A stretch of DNA of 64,000 bases from the NCBI GenBank assembly GCA_026393275.1, contig JAPLAM010000092.1, positions 1 through 64,000 of the forward strand, given 5' to 3'. The notes beneath the pieces are model-generated. The model saw only the letters and a list, made by a program, of their open reading frames with translations, was not told where the DNA came from and searched no databases. The translations under genes were made by a program, and so were the position numbers. The stretch comes from Arthrobacter sp. (GTDB taxonomy: Bacteria > Actinomycetota > Actinomycetes > Actinomycetales > Micrococcaceae). This document shows, piece by piece, positions 27,805 to 36,775 of this stretch (position 1 is its first letter; every line of letters starts with the position of its first letter).

Positions 27805-29607
27805 CTACTTGGCGTACTGCGGCAGCCTGGCCGGCTCGCCGGTCGACGGCTGGACGTTGAACGTGCGCAGCGTCTGGCTCATCACCGAGCGGAACACCGG
27901 TCCGTTGGTGATGCCGTAAATATTGCCCTTGGGCCGCTGCAGCACCACTTCAACAATAAACCGCGGATCGTCCATCGGCGCCATCCCCACCATGGAGGCC
28001 GTGAAACCGCAGAACCCGGACTTGCCGTCATCACACGGCGATTCCGAGGTTCCGGTCTTGGCCCCCACCCGGTACCCGTCAATGGCCGCTTCCTTGATCT
28101 CGCCCTCGGTCACGGCACTTTCCAGGATGTCGCGGACCTGCTTGGCGGTGTCCTTGGAGACGACCTGCCTGCTGTCCTTGACCGGCACCTTTTCCTCGGT
28201 GCCGTCGGGGTTGATGTAGCTGTCGATCAGGCGGGGCTGGAGCATGACGCCGTCGTTGGCGATGCTCTGGTAGGCCCGGACCGTCTGCAGCGTCGACTGC
28301 GCAACGCCCTGGCCGAACAGGACGGTGTACTCCTGCCGGCCGTCCCACTGGTCCGCCGGCGTCAGGATGCCCCGGGACTCGGCGGGCAGGCCGATGTCCG
28401 GGGTTTCGCCGATGCCGAACTTCTGCAGCCAGTCGTGCCGCTGGTCCTTGCTCAACCGCTGGCCCGCCATGACCGTGCCGGTGTTCATGGAGTACCCGAG
28501 GATGCCGGCCAGGGTCCGTTCCTCGGTGCCATGTTCGAACGCGTCGCTGAACGTCTGGCCGTCCACGGTGTAGGTCGGCGGAATGGTGAACTTGTCCAGC
28601 GGGCTGGACTTGCCCTCCTCGATGAGCGCGGCGGCCGTGATCATCTTCTCCACCGAGCCCGGCTCATAGGCGGCGGTCACGGCACGGACGCCCCTGTCCT
28701 TGGCGTCCACCTTGCCGGGGGCGTTGGGGTCCGGCGCGTTGGTGTCCGCCATTGCGACGATGTTGCCGGTCTTGACGTCCGATACGACGATGACGCCCCA
28801 TTCGGCGCTGAGCTTGTCCTTCTGGCTCTGGATGGCCTGCTGGGCGAAGTACTGCAGGTCGGAATTGAGCGTGAGCTTGATGTCCTTGCCGTTGACCGCC
28901 GGGGTGAACTGGTCCACGCCCACCGGGATCCGCAGCCCGTCGGCGCCGATTTCGAAGAGCCGCTTGCCCGCTGTGCCCTTCAGCACGTCGTCCTGGGTCT
29001 GTTCGAGCCCGGCCTGGCCGGTGGTGCCGTCCTTGAGGAAGCCGACGATCCCGCCTGCCACGGAGCCGTTGGGGTAAACCCGCTTGCTGGTGCCCTCGGT
29101 GACGATGCCGGGGATCTGGAGCTTGGAGATGCGGTCCTCGACGTCGGGCCTGATGTCTTTCGCCACGATGTAATAGCGCTGCGTGCCCGTCAGCGCTGCC
29201 TTGAGGTCTTCCGTTTTCATTCCCAGCACTGCCGCGAGCTCCTGGATCCCCTGGTCCCGGGGGACCTTGACCACGGTGTCCTTGCCGTCGACCTTATCGA
29301 GGCGCGGGAAGGATTCGGTCTTGGTGTTGACAGTCTGGTCCACCACGACGTTGTAGCGGATCACACTGCTGGCCAGAACGTTGCCGTTGGCGTCGAGGAT
29401 GCTGCCGCGCTCCGCGGGCAGCTCGATGGGTTTGAGCCGGTTCTTGAGCGCCGCTTCGGCCATGCCGCCGACGTCGAGGCCCTGGACCAGGAAGAGCTTG
29501 CCGCCGACCACCAGCAGGAGCGCGAGCATGATGCCGAGCCCGAGCCGCAGCCTCCGCGTGGCGCTCGGCGTCTTACCTGTTCGTGCCTTGCTGGTGTTCT
29601 GCGCCAC
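27805..29607 (-). CDS. ftsI: septal penicillin-binding protein (FtsI/PBP3 type transpeptidase)
   Basis: Class B penicillin-binding protein that cross-links septal peptidoglycan. The 600-residue protein has one membrane span near residues 22-42 (RLGLGIMLALLLVVGGKLFL), the dimerisation domain beginning PAERGSILDANGNVLA, and a transpeptidase domain with the active-site serine in EPGSVEKMIT, the second motif in GYSMNTGTV and the third in VGAKTGTSE. The GTG start has AAGGAAAG before it. It lies 44 bases after the FtsL-like gene and 113 bases before murE. Confidence 0.96.
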   Translation of the reverse strand: MAQNTSKARTGKTPSATRRLRLGLGIMLALLLVVGGKLFLVQGLDVGGMAEAALKNRLKPIELPAERGSILDANGNVLASSVIRYNVVVDQTVNTKTESFPRLDKVDGKDTVVKVPRDQGIQELAAVLGMKTEDLKAALTGTQRYYIVAKDIRPDVEDRISKLQIPGIVTEGTSKRVYPNGSVAGGIVGFLKDGTTGQAGLEQTQDDVLKGTAGKRLFEIGADGLRIPVGVDQFTPAVNGKDIKLTLNSDLQYFAQQAIQSQKDKLSAEWGVIVVSDVKTGNIVAMADTNAPDPNAPGKVDAKDRGVRAVTAAYEPGSVEKMITAAALIEEGKSSPLDKFTIPPTYTVDGQTFSDAFEHGTEERTLAGILGYSMNTGTVMAGQRLSKDQRHDWLQKFGIGETPDIGLPAESRGILTPADQWDGRQEYTVLFGQGVAQSTLQTVRAYQSIANDGVMLQPRLIDSYINPDGTEEKVPVKDSRQVVSKDTAKQVRDILESAVTEGEIKEAAIDGYRVGAKTGTSESPCDDGKSGFCGFTASMVGMAPMDDPRFIVEVVLQRPKGNIYGITNGPVFRSVMSQTLRTFNVQPSTGEPARLPQYAK

Positions 29608-29651
29608 GATCTTTCCTTGCTGCTTGCCTGGCTGGTCGAAGGTCCCGTCAG

Positions 29652-30314
29652 CTACTGCCCGGGGGCCTTCTGGGCGGGGGCCGGGACGGATCCGCCGTGC
29701 AGGTCCACCGCCGGAGCCGGTGCCGGGGCCGGTACGGCCGGGGCGGGTACGGCCGGGGCCGCGGGCACCGGAGCGCTCTCGGCGGGTTTGCGGTTGTCGA
29801 GCGGTTCCTTCGCGGTGGCGGCCGGAACCACGTCCGCCAGGCCCGTGACGGCCGGCGCGGCAATGACGGCACCGGGAGCGTCGCTCTTGACGGCGGGCTT
29901 GGCCTTTCCGGTCACGGCGAGGGTGGACAGGTCGATCTGGCCCTTGCCCGTGGATGCCACCATGCCCAGCCCCGTGGCCTTGGCGGCGAGGTTCTGGGGG
30001 GCGTCAAAGTTCTGCACCTGCTGGGTGAGGTCCTGGTTCTGTTTGGTCAGCGTGGACTGCTGGGCCCGCAGCTCCACCAGCTGGTATTGCGCCGAGGAGA
30101 CGGAGATGTTCAGGACCAGTACCGCCATGAGCGCCAGCGCCAGGATCCCGAAGCACATCACGACGAACGGGGCACGGCGCTTGCGCGGCGTGGACCGGAC
30201 GACGGACAGCGGCGTGCGGGTCTTGCGGGCCGGCGCGGCCGGCTGCAGTTCCGGCAGGGCACGGGCCGTGGCAGCTGTGGCAACGGGGAACCTGTTGACG
30301 GCGGCGGTGCTCAT
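29652..30314 (-). CDS. ftsL: FtsL-like cell division protein
   Basis: Small bitopic divisome protein by position (between rsmH and ftsI) and layout. Of 220 residues, about 45 are cytoplasmic and basic near the membrane, then comes one span ([20 protein letters not shown], about residues 50-69), then a short coiled coil ([20 protein letters not shown]) and the usual small domain with [15 protein letters not shown]. An extra C-terminal tail of about 80 residues, almost all Ala, Pro and Val, would lie outside the membrane. The ATG overlaps the rsmH stop (ATGA). Confidence 0.85.
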   Translation of the reverse strand: MSTAAVNRFPVATAATARALPELQPAAPARKTRTPLSVVRSTPRKRRAPFVVMCFGILALALMAVLVLNISVSSAQYQLVELRAQQSTLTKQNQDLTQQVQNFDAPQNLAAKATGLGMVASTGKGQIDLSTLAVTGKAKPAVKSDAPGAVIAAPAVTGLADVVPAATAKEPLDNRKPAESAPVPAAPAVPAPAVPAPAPAPAVDLHGGSVPAPAQKAPGQ

Positions 30315-31312
30315 GCGACTCTCCTGGCTTTGATGCGTTCCACGGCGCGGAGCCTGGCCGAGGCAGCGCGTGGGTTTTCGGCAATTTCTGCGGCGGTGGG
30401 CACCTCGGTGCCCTTCGTCAGGGTCTTCAGTTCGGCCTTGTGCTCCTCAAGCTCCACCGGGAAGCCCAACGGGGCAGAGGACTTCGAACCGGCCTGGAAG
30501 ACACCCTTGACGATCTTGTCTTCCAGCGAGTGATAGGACATGACGACGATCCGGCCGCCCAGCGCGATGGACGCCACGGCTGCCGGAATCGCGCGCTCCA
30601 GGACGTCGAGCTCCTCGTTGACCTCGATCCGGAGGGCCTGGAAAGTCCGTTTGGCGGGGTGGCCTCCGGTTTTGGCGGCACCGGCGGGAACCACGGCGCG
30701 GATCGTCTCGACGAGTTCCCCCGTGGTCGCGAAGGGCTTCGCGGCGCGTGCGGCAACGATCCGGTTAGCGATCCGGCCGGCGAACTTCTCCTCGCCCCAC
30801 TTCCGGATGATCCGGACGAGTTCCTCTTCGCTGTAGTTGTTCACCACATCGGCGGCGGTCTGGCCGCGGCTGGTGTCCATCCGCATGTCCAGCGGCGCGT
30901 CGAAGGAGTAGGCGAAGCCGCGTTCGCGCTCGTCCAGCTGCAGCGAAGAGACGCCCAGGTCCATCAGGATGCCGTGAACTTCGCTGAAGCCAAGGTCCTC
31001 AATGACTTCGGGGATTTCGTCGTAGACCGCGTGGACCAGGTCGGTACGGTCGGCGAAGGGGCTGAGGCGCTCCCCCGCCAGGGCGAGGGCCTCCTCATCG
31101 CGGTCGATGCCGATCAGGTGCAGGTCCGGGAACCGCTGCAGCATGGCTTCGGAGTGGCCCCCCATGCCGAGGGTGGCGTCGACGACGACGGGCGTCTCGC
31201 CCCGGCGTCGGGCTTCCTCGAAAGCAGGTGCCAACAAATTGATGCACCGGTCCCTGAGGACCGGTACATGGCGTTCGGACGTAGGCTTCGCCTGGTGGGA
31301 GTCGTCGCTCAT
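30311..31312 (-). CDS. rsmH: 16S rRNA (cytosine1402-N4)-methyltransferase
   Basis: Methylates N4 of C1402 in 16S rRNA. The 333-residue protein has [17 protein letters not shown], the S-adenosylmethionine site [54 protein letters not shown] and, near the end, [17 protein letters not shown]. It is the second gene of the dcw cluster, 233 bases after mraZ. That gap shows no gene and may contain a second promoter. The ATG has AAAGGA upstream. Confidence 0.97.
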   Translation of the reverse strand: MSDDSHQAKPTSERHVPVLRDRCINLLAPAFEEARRRGETPVVVDATLGMGGHSEAMLQRFPDLHLIGIDRDEEALALAGERLSPFADRTDLVHAVYDEIPEVIEDLGFSEVHGILMDLGVSSLQLDERERGFAYSFDAPLDMRMDTSRGQTAADVVNNYSEEELVRIIRKWGEEKFAGRIANRIVAARAAKPFATTGELVETIRAVVPAGAAKTGGHPAKRTFQALRIEVNEELDVLERAIPAAVASIALGGRIVVMSYHSLEDKIVKGVFQAGSKSSAPLGFPVELEEHKAELKTLTKGTEVPTAAEIAENPRAASARLRAVERIKARRVA

Positions 31313-31545
31313 GCCTGCGTCCTTTCGTTGCCGGGAGTGCCTGTCAGGTGTTGCTGCTTGGTGTTGCTTCGCCGGTGGCGATGCCGGTCGGGCTGGTTTG
31401 CGGCTTCTTGATCCAGATCCCCATCCGCGCCTACCCGGCTCCCGCCTGGCTCCGGGGAAGTGAGCCAGGTGGACTGCTGGATGGGCGGCTGGAGATCTCG
31501 GTCAAGAAACGGTGGTGGAGTAAGCGGTGGCGGAGCGTGCGGGCT

Positions 31546-31974
31546 TCAGAAAATCCCGGGGATGGCGTCGTCGGTTTCCGAGAAGGCGGTTTCCTTTTCG
31601 GCGAGATACTCGTTCCAGGCCTGGGCGTCCCAGATCTCCGCGCGGGTGCCGGCCCCAATGACGGCCAGCTCCCTGCCAAGACCTGCGTATTCCCGGAGCG
31701 CCGGCGGAATCGTCACGCGCCCCTGCTTGTCAGGTACCTCGTCGGAGGCTCCAGAGAGGAAAACACGGATGTAGTCGCGAGCCTGCTTGGAGGAGATTGG
31801 AGCCTCCCGCATCTGCTCGTGAACCCGTCCGAATTCCGCCTCACTGAAGACGTAGATGCAACGTTCCTGGCCCCTTGTGAGAACCAGCCCGCCGGCAAGT
31901 TCCTCGCGGAACTTCGCGGGAAGGATAATTCGACCTTTTTCGTCCAGACGTGGCGAATGTGTGCCGAGAAACAC
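31546..31974 (-). CDS. mraZ: division/cell wall cluster regulator MraZ
   Basis: AbrB-like DNA-binding protein that binds repeats upstream of its own gene and controls the dcw cluster. The 142-residue protein begins [20 protein letters not shown] and contains the second half-domain [18 protein letters not shown], with the conserved DxKGR-type motif in each half. It is the first gene of the cluster. The GTG start has a poor ribosome site. Three CCAC repeats in 10-bp phase lie 47-80 bases upstream. Confidence 0.96.
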   Translation of the reverse strand: MFLGTHSPRLDEKGRIILPAKFREELAGGLVLTRGQERCIYVFSEAEFGRVHEQMREAPISSKQARDYIRVFLSGASDEVPDKQGRVTIPPALREYAGLGRELAVIGAGTRAEIWDAQAWNEYLAEKETAFSETDDAIPGIF

Positions 31975-32018
31975 GGCCCACCGCCTGTCTGTTGTAGTAA
32001 GTCCAACGTCCCCTGTGC

Positions 32019-32054
32019 TGCCACTACCCTCTTACGTCCTCCACATTACTCCAC
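32019..32054 (-). promoter_or_regulatory. phased repeats, probable MraZ binding sites
   Basis: On the minus strand GTGGAG occurs at 32049-32054 and 32039-32044, and GTGGCA at 32019-32024. Their GTGG cores are 10 and 20 bases apart, so they lie on one face of the helix, with a degenerate position between. MraZ is known from E. coli and other bacteria to bind three or four short G-rich direct repeats with 10-bp spacing upstream of mraZ. Identity is inferred from spacing, sequence and place. Confidence 0.6.
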
Positions 32055-32279
32055 TTCGCTCCCCCGTCAACGACATTCAGCATATTTTTGGGCAATTTCG
32101 GAGCCTGCTGGGCTTAAACGACCCTTGCGGATAAAGGGACGTGGCAAAAGTGGTGGCCAGTGGAGGGGTTTTGCGCCCCGCGGCTCCGCGTTGGCCCGTC
32201 CGCGGCTCCATGGATTGTTCCGTGATTGCCAGGACCAGCGCCGCGAAGGCCGCCGCGAAGCCCCCGACGCGGGTTAACG

Positions 32280-32309
32280 GCAAAAGACCCGCCGGAGCGG
32301 GTCTTTTGC
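32280..32309. terminator. 13-bp perfect hairpin after DUF3040 gene
   Basis: GCAAAAGACCCGC (32280-32292) pairs perfectly with GCGGGTCTTTTGC (32297-32309) around CGGA. It lies 64 bases past the DUF3040 gene stop. The TTTT within the stem end gives a U-rich 3' side in both directions, so this is one of the better intrinsic terminators in the window. It insulates the dcw cluster. Confidence 0.8.
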
Positions 32310-32373
32310 GGCCTGTTACGGGCCTTGGTGGTGCGGAATGGAGGGGGCGGGCCTGGCGGCCGGAATCCGGCGG

Positions 32374-32745
32374 TCAGGAGTCCCCGCGGTGCCTTTCGTC
32401 CCAGCGCTGCTCAAGGTTGCTCATGAAGGAACTGCGTGGCTTGCCCGACTTCCGGGCCGCGTTGCCGGACTTGGCCTTGCCGCTGGAGCTGCGCATGGTC
32501 GCGTAATAGACGCCGGCGCCCATCACGACGAAACCCAGCACGCCCACAAGAATTAACTGCAGTGAGACGCCCAGCAACAACAACAGAATGCCGGCAAGGG
32601 CGCCGAGGACCCCGATGACCAGATGACGGGTGGACCAGGAGCGACCCGGATCCGAGCCCATGGAGCTGGCGAACTTGGGATCGTCCTCGTGCAGCTGCTT
32701 CTCAAGTTGCTCCAGCAACTTCTGTTCGTGCTCCGAGAGCGGCAT
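32374..32745 (-). CDS. DUF3040 domain membrane protein
   Basis: A 123-residue small membrane protein of the DUF3040 family (M. tuberculosis Rv2169c type), function unknown. It begins MPLSEHEQKLLEQLEKQLHE, the family signature, followed by DDPKFASSM, two membrane spans (about residues 45-80) and a basic C-terminus. The ATG at 32745 has a perfect AAGGAGG site; a 49-codon upstream open stretch is unlikely to be translated. Its place just upstream of the dcw cluster is the same as in mycobacteria. Confidence 0.9.
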   Translation of the reverse strand: MPLSEHEQKLLEQLEKQLHEDDPKFASSMGSDPGRSWSTRHLVIGVLGALAGILLLLLGVSLQLILVGVLGFVVMGAGVYYATMRSSSGKAKSGNAARKSGKPRSSFMSNLEQRWDERHRGDS

Positions 32746-32903
32746 CACGACCTCCTTAAGTCGGCCAACGTCCGGACTTGACGCGACCCTTGTCCCTAAA
32801 CCCCTAACGTCCGGGATCTCCGGCTGGTTCCCGTTTCCCCGATTGGAAGAAAGCTGGGTTTCCGGTATCCCCGAAAGGTGTCTAGTTGGCACGGCCCGCG
32901 GTC

Positions 32904-32928
32904 CGAACGTTCGATCCGGTCGTTCGAA
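32904..32928. promoter_or_regulatory. palindromic TTCG repeats upstream of DUF3040 gene
   Basis: CGAACGTTCG (32904-32913), a perfect palindrome, is followed by TCGTTCGAA (32920-32928), so four TTCG/CGAA half-sites occur within 25 bases. They lie about 160 bases before the DUF3040 start codon. They could be an operator, but spacing does not fit the actinobacterial LexA box, and no regulator can be named. Confidence 0.3.
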
Positions 32929-33009
32929 ATCTACGTATATCTAGGATAGTTTGTTGTGCCCCGTTCTGAAAGACGCTGCGCCCGGCTACGGCGCCGTCCG
33001 ACGCCCCGT

Positions 33010-34290
33010 TTACCCGGGACCAGGGCCGGGACCGGGGTCCAGCAGCCGGGCTGGGAGCACCGATTTGTTGCCGAACTTGCGAGTTACCCGGTCCAGGGCC
33101 TGCTCGGCGGCGCGCCAGTTGTCGTCCCGGCGGTCCAGGCTGAGCTGCAGCGGTGCCTGCGCCGCCTCCTCAAGCTGCTCCGCACGGATCCCGACCAGCC
33201 GCACTGTCATGGGCCGCGGGCCCACCGACTCGAGCAACTGCAGGGCCACGCCGTAAAGCAACTGCGCGCTGTCGATCGGGGTACTCACGGTGCGGCTTCG
33301 GGTAATCGTGGAGAAATCGGCGTAGCGCAGCTTCAAGGCGACGGTCCGGGCATGCATGCCCGCGCTCCGCAGCCGTTCCGCCGTGCGGTGCGCGAGCCGC
33401 AGCAACTCGCGGTGCAGCAGGGCGTCGTCGGCCGTGTCCACCGCGAAGGTTTCCTCGGCGCCGATACTCTTTTCCAGCCGGACGGGCGTCACGGGCCGGG
33501 GATCAATCCCCCACGACAACCTGTAGACGTGTTCCCCGGTGGCCCCAAGGATCTTCCGCAGGGAGGGCAGTGGCGTCGCGGCGACATCGGCCACGGTCCG
33601 GATCCCCATCCTGGCGAGCACCTCCACGGTCTTGGCGCCCACCCCCCAGAGCGCACTGACCGGCAGGGTGTGCAGGTACGGCACTGTCTCGTCCGGACCG
33701 ATCAGCAGCAGGCCGTCCGGCTTGCACCGGGTTGAGGCAATTTTGGCGACGAACTTGCTCGCCGCGATCCCCACGGATGCGGTAATGCCCAGTTCGCCGG
33801 CGACCCGGCGGCGGATCAGCTCGCCGATGTCCCGCGGCGTCCCGAGCCGGCGGATGGCGCCGCCGACGTCGAGGAACGCCTCGTCGACGCTCAGGGGCTC
33901 CACCAGGTCGGTAATCGACCCGAAAATGGCCATGATCTGGCCGGAGACCTCGTAATACAGCTTGTGGCGGGGTTCGATGATGGCCGCGGAGGGGCACATC
34001 CGTGCAGCGACCACCATGGGCATCGCGGACTTGACGCCGAATTTGCGGGCTTCATACGACGCCGACAGCACCACGGAGCGGTCCGCGGGATAGCCAACTA
34101 TCACCGGCCGGCCCTTGAGCTGCGGACGGCTGCGGAGCTCAACGGAGACGAAGAAGGCATCCATGTCCACGTGCAGGATGCTGCTGCGCCGGAGTTCGCG
34201 AAGAGTCGCTTCGCTGGGTTGATTCCCGCTGTGTTTTTCGATGTGTTTCTCGCCGCGTTTCTCGATGCGGTTCTCGCTGTCCGGGCCCAC
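33010..34290 (-). CDS. dinB: DNA polymerase IV (Y family)
   Basis: Translesion DNA polymerase of 426 residues. The catalytic aspartate and glutamate are in ILHVDMDAFFVSVELRSRP, abbreviated HVDMDAFFVSVE, and SVDEAFLDVGGA; the helix-hairpin-helix region GVGAKTVEVLARMGIRTVADV and the little-finger domain follow. The N-terminal 35 residues are polar and variable. No beta-clamp motif is certain; the C-terminus is short and proline/glycine-rich. The GTG start leaves 73 bases to the divergent lipoprotein gene, where I find no LexA box. Confidence 0.95.
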   Translation of the reverse strand: MGPDSENRIEKRGEKHIEKHSGNQPSEATLRELRRSSILHVDMDAFFVSVELRSRPQLKGRPVIVGYPADRSVVLSASYEARKFGVKSAMPMVVAARMCPSAAIIEPRHKLYYEVSGQIMAIFGSITDLVEPLSVDEAFLDVGGAIRRLGTPRDIGELIRRRVAGELGITASVGIAASKFVAKIASTRCKPDGLLLIGPDETVPYLHTLPVSALWGVGAKTVEVLARMGIRTVADVAATPLPSLRKILGATGEHVYRLSWGIDPRPVTPVRLEKSIGAEETFAVDTADDALLHRELLRLAHRTAERLRSAGMHARTVALKLRYADFSTITRSRTVSTPIDSAQLLYGVALQLLESVGPRPMTVRLVGIRAEQLEEAAQAPLQLSLDRRDDNWRAAEQALDRVTRKFGNKSVLPARLLDPGPGPGPG

Positions 34291-34363
34291 CCACCAATCC
34301 TATGCGCAGGGACTGACTAAACTGGAGGCTGCATCCGGCGTCAACACCAGGAGGAATGTCCCC

Positions 34364-34894
34364 GTGAAGGTTTTTGGAGAGCGCAAACGCGCCGTGGCGG
34401 CGCTGGCCGCGGCCGGCGCCTTGCTGGCCCTGGCCGCCTGCACCCCTGGCCAGGGGGTCCCGGCCGCGTCGTCGCCATCGGCGTCGGCGGCGGGTTCGAC
34501 CAGCGAGCCCTCCACCACGGCCCCTCCCAGCCCGTCCGCCAAGCCTGGCACGTCCGCCACGGTGGGCGCCCTCGTGGCCGACTTCCCGGAGCAGCTGCTG
34601 CCGGTCATGCCGAATGCCAAGGTGGAGTCAAGCAGTTTCGACAAGACCGGAACCCCGGCGACAGTCGCCCTGGTGGGGAAGATCACCTCGCCGGCCGCCG
34701 CCGTCGTGGCCTACTACAGCAAGGTACTGGAGAACCAGGGGTTCAAGGCGGTCCCCGGCGAGACCGTGGGGTCGGTGGCATCCAAGGATTTTCTTCGCGG
34801 TGACAATGAGACCGTGAACCTTGCCGTCGTCGAGACCGCCGGGGTTTCCACCTTCACCATCGGCGCCAACGTCGCCGCTGAGTCCGTCAAGTGA
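34364..34894 (+). CDS. putative lipoprotein
   Basis: A 176-residue secreted protein of unknown function. It has a lipoprotein signal: basic KVFGERKRAV, a hydrophobic stretch, and the lipobox LALAAC, with the modified Cys near residue 28. A Ser/Pro/Thr-rich spacer of about 45 residues follows, then a small domain from VADFPEQLLPVMPNAKVE to the end. The GTG start has AGGAGGA upstream. It overlaps the polyprenyl synthetase start by four bases (GTGA). Position matches M. tuberculosis lppM, though similarity is not obvious. Confidence 0.8.
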   Translation: MKVFGERKRAVAALAAAGALLALAACTPGQGVPAASSPSASAAGSTSEPSTTAPPSPSAKPGTSATVGALVADFPEQLLPVMPNAKVESSSFDKTGTPATVALVGKITSPAAAVVAYYSKVLENQGFKAVPGETVGSVASKDFLRGDNETVNLAVVETAGVSTFTIGANVAAESVK

Positions 34895-35985
34895 GCCTGG
34901 CCGAGCAGCTGCGGGTTGAGCAGACGGACTTCGTAGCCGCCGTCGCCGGCAAGCTGACCGACTTCCTAACGGAGCGCACCACCGTGATGGCCGCTATTTC
35001 GCCGGACATCGACCCGCTGATGGGCTCCATCTCGCACCTCGTCACGGGCGGCAAACGCCTACGCGCGTTGATGTGCTACTGGGGCTGGCGCGGGGCGGGC
35101 GGCGACGCCGGCGCCCACGAGGTGGTTACAGCCGGCTCGGCGCTGGAACTGTTCCAGGCCGCCGCGCTAATCCACGACGACATCATTGACCGGTCCGACA
35201 CGCGCCGCGGCGGCCCCAGCGTGCACCGCCGTTTCAGCGAACTGCACGCGAGCCAGGGCTGGGCCCTCGATCCGGAGCGCTTCGGCCACGCCGCGGCCAT
35301 CCTCACCGGTGACCTATGCCTGTCCTTCAGCGAGGAATCGTTCACCGAAATCGGCGACCGGGCTGCCTCGGGAAGCCGGGCCCGGCTCATCTTCAACCTG
35401 ATGCGCGCGGAGGTCATGGCCGGACAGTACCTGGACATCCTCGAGGAGGTGGCCGGTCCGCACCGCGACCGTGCCGGCGCTGTCAGCCGCGCCCAGTCGA
35501 TCATCCGCTTCAAATCGGCCAAGTACTCCACCGAGCACCCGCTCGCGCTGGGCGGTGCGCTGGCAGGCGCCCCCGACGGACTGCTCCGCGGCTACTCTGC
35601 CTTCGCACTCCCCCTCGGGGAGGCCTTCCAGCTCCGCGACGACGTCCTGGGAGTCTTCGGCGACCCCCTCACCACCGGCAAACCGGCGGGCGACGACCTC
35701 CGCGAGGGCAAGCGCACGGTGCTCATCGCCTTCGCCCTCGACCAGGCCTCGCCGGCCGAATCGAGTTTCATCGACGCCAAGCTGGGCAGGCCGGATCTGG
35801 GCGACGGCGACATCGAGGAAATCCGGCGGATCATCATCGACTGCGGGGCCCTCCAGGCCACCGAAGTCCTGATCGACGAGTTTGGACGGGCGGCTTTCGA
35901 AGCCCTGGACGTGCTGCCGCTGGAGGAGCTTCCCAAGATTGCACTCCGGAAACTGGCGGAGGCGACGGTCAGCCGGGCCGCCTGA
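34891..35985 (+). CDS. trans polyprenyl diphosphate synthase
   Basis: Prenyl-elongating enzyme of 364 residues that makes long isoprenoid diphosphates, for example for menaquinone or carotenoids. The first aspartate-rich motif is in LIHDDIIDRSDTRRGGPS, the preceding GGKRLRALM binds isopentenyl diphosphate, and the second motif is QLRDDVLGVFGDPLTTGKPAGDD, abbreviated LRDDVLGVFGD. Chain length cannot be read reliably from the sequence. The GTG start overlaps the lipoprotein stop. The same gene order (idsA2 region) is found in M. tuberculosis. Confidence 0.92.
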   Translation: MSLAEQLRVEQTDFVAAVAGKLTDFLTERTTVMAAISPDIDPLMGSISHLVTGGKRLRALMCYWGWRGAGGDAGAHEVVTAGSALELFQAAALIHDDIIDRSDTRRGGPSVHRRFSELHASQGWALDPERFGHAAAILTGDLCLSFSEESFTEIGDRAASGSRARLIFNLMRAEVMAGQYLDILEEVAGPHRDRAGAVSRAQSIIRFKSAKYSTEHPLALGGALAGAPDGLLRGYSAFALPLGEAFQLRDDVLGVFGDPLTTGKPAGDDLREGKRTVLIAFALDQASPAESSFIDAKLGRPDLGDGDIEEIRRIIIDCGALQATEVLIDEFGRAAFEALDVLPLEELPKIALRKLAEATVSRAA

Positions 35986-36002
35986 CGGCGCCCGGATACA
36001 CG

Positions 36003-36041
36003 GAAGGCCGTGCATGGCGTGAACCGCCGTGCACGGCCTTC
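36003..36041. terminator. 17-bp hairpin after polyprenyl synthase gene
   Basis: Arms 36003-36019 and 36025-36041 pair at 16 of 17 positions (the odd one a G-U wobble) around TGAAC. It lies 17 bases past the synthase stop and 43 before the end of the convergent Rv2175c-like gene, so it can serve both. Confidence 0.75.
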
Positions 36042-36084
36042 GCCGTAATGTCTTACTTCCTGCTGCTGCAGTGGCTGCTGGTGC

Positions 36085-36438
36085 TTACCAGGCCATGGTC
36101 TGGGCCCGGCGCCGGATCTCCGTCTTGCGGCCCTCGCGGAGGGCGTCGATCGGCCGTCCGCGCAGGGACTCGTCCGCGGTGAACAGCCAGGTGATGAGTT
36201 CCTCGTCCGAATAACCGGCGTCAGCGAGGACAACGATCGTGCCCTTGAGGCTCTCCACAGCGTGGCCATCCTGGATGAAAGCCGCCGGTACGGATCGGAT
36301 CCGCCGGTCGCCGATCCGGAGTGCCGCCAGCGCACGCTCGTCCAGCAGCGCATGAACTTTGGTGATGGAAACATCCAGCAGCTTGGCTACATCGGGCAGG
36401 GGCAACCATTCGCCTACAAGGCTTTCTACAGTACTCAC
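36085..36438 (-). CDS. Rv2175c family DNA-binding protein
   Basis: A 117-residue winged-helix DNA-binding protein of the Rv2175c family. It begins with the helix-turn-helix (WLPLPDVAKLLDVSITKVHALLDER) and ends with the family's YSDEELITWLFTADESLRGRPIDALREGR region. In M. tuberculosis the homologue is phosphorylated on an N-terminal threonine by PknL, which stops DNA binding. Here the protein starts almost at the helix-turn-helix: an in-frame TGA lies two codons before the GTG, so the phosphorylated tail is absent. No ribosome site precedes the GTG; it may be leaderless. Confidence 0.85.
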   Translation of the reverse strand: MSTVESLVGEWLPLPDVAKLLDVSITKVHALLDERALAALRIGDRRIRSVPAAFIQDGHAVESLKGTIVVLADAGYSDEELITWLFTADESLRGRPIDALREGRKTEIRRRAQTMAW

Positions 36439-36775
36439 GGATCAAGATTGCCATGCCGGGGCGGATTGCGCCTAGTCAGCCACGGCCAGCTAATGCGACC
36501 TCTTAATGGCGCTAACGGATCGAACCCCCAATTCACCGGCGAGAGGCCGCCTCCAGCGGGCCCTCCGGGCGCGGAGCCGGCACCGCCAACGCGCCGGCGG
36601 GCGACACTCCAGAAAGCGGCGTTTGCCGAATGTCAAACAGTTCTTGTGCTATTCCGTAATTCATGAGAGATTCACATAGTTCACATTTGTAACTGCAGTA
36701 TCTTTAGTCACACTGGTAACACCAGTAATACCGGCCTGACCTGCAGCGTTCGCCGCTGAGAAGAGGATCTTTCCC
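36439..36775 (+). other. 337-bp region upstream of LysM/transglycosylase gene
   Basis: No gene is seen. The left half is GC-rich. The right half (36640-36730) is AT-richer and probably carries the promoter of the downstream gene. ACTGGT-AAC-ACCAGT (36712-36726) is a perfect short inverted repeat in the leader, about 50 bases before the start codon. GAAGAGGA, seven or so bases upstream of the ATG, is the ribosome site. Confidence 0.5.

Larger units (their letters stand above)
31975..32373. other. 399-bp non-coding region upstream of mraZ
   Basis: No convincing gene is seen. From right to left it holds the hairpin terminator at 32280-32309, about 220 bases of GC-rich sequence without recognisable structure, an AT-richer patch around 32080-32100, and the phased repeats upstream of mraZ at 32019-32054. 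TTGACG on the minus strand just upstream of the repeats is a possible -35 element. Confidence 0.6.

Noticed and set aside
32904..32928. LexA (SOS) box
   Set aside because: GAAC and GTTC half-sites occur, but not with the four-base spacing of the actinobacterial LexA site, and the nearest SOS-type gene, dinB, is transcribed towards this site rather than from it.
36505..36532. Minus-strand GGGTTCGATCC next to GCGCCATT, like a tRNA T-arm and 3' end
   Set aside because: The flanking five bases on each side do not pair and no D-arm, anticodon arm or acceptor stem can be found. It is a chance match or a far-decayed remnant, and no integrase lies nearby.
36439..36775. A c-di-AMP (ydaO-type) riboswitch before the LysM/transglycosylase gene
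   Set aside because: Such switches precede similar genes in actinobacteria, and fragments such as CCGAAT and GAACCCCC occur, but I could not arrange the conserved core and helices. A covariance-model search (Rfam RF00379) would decide.
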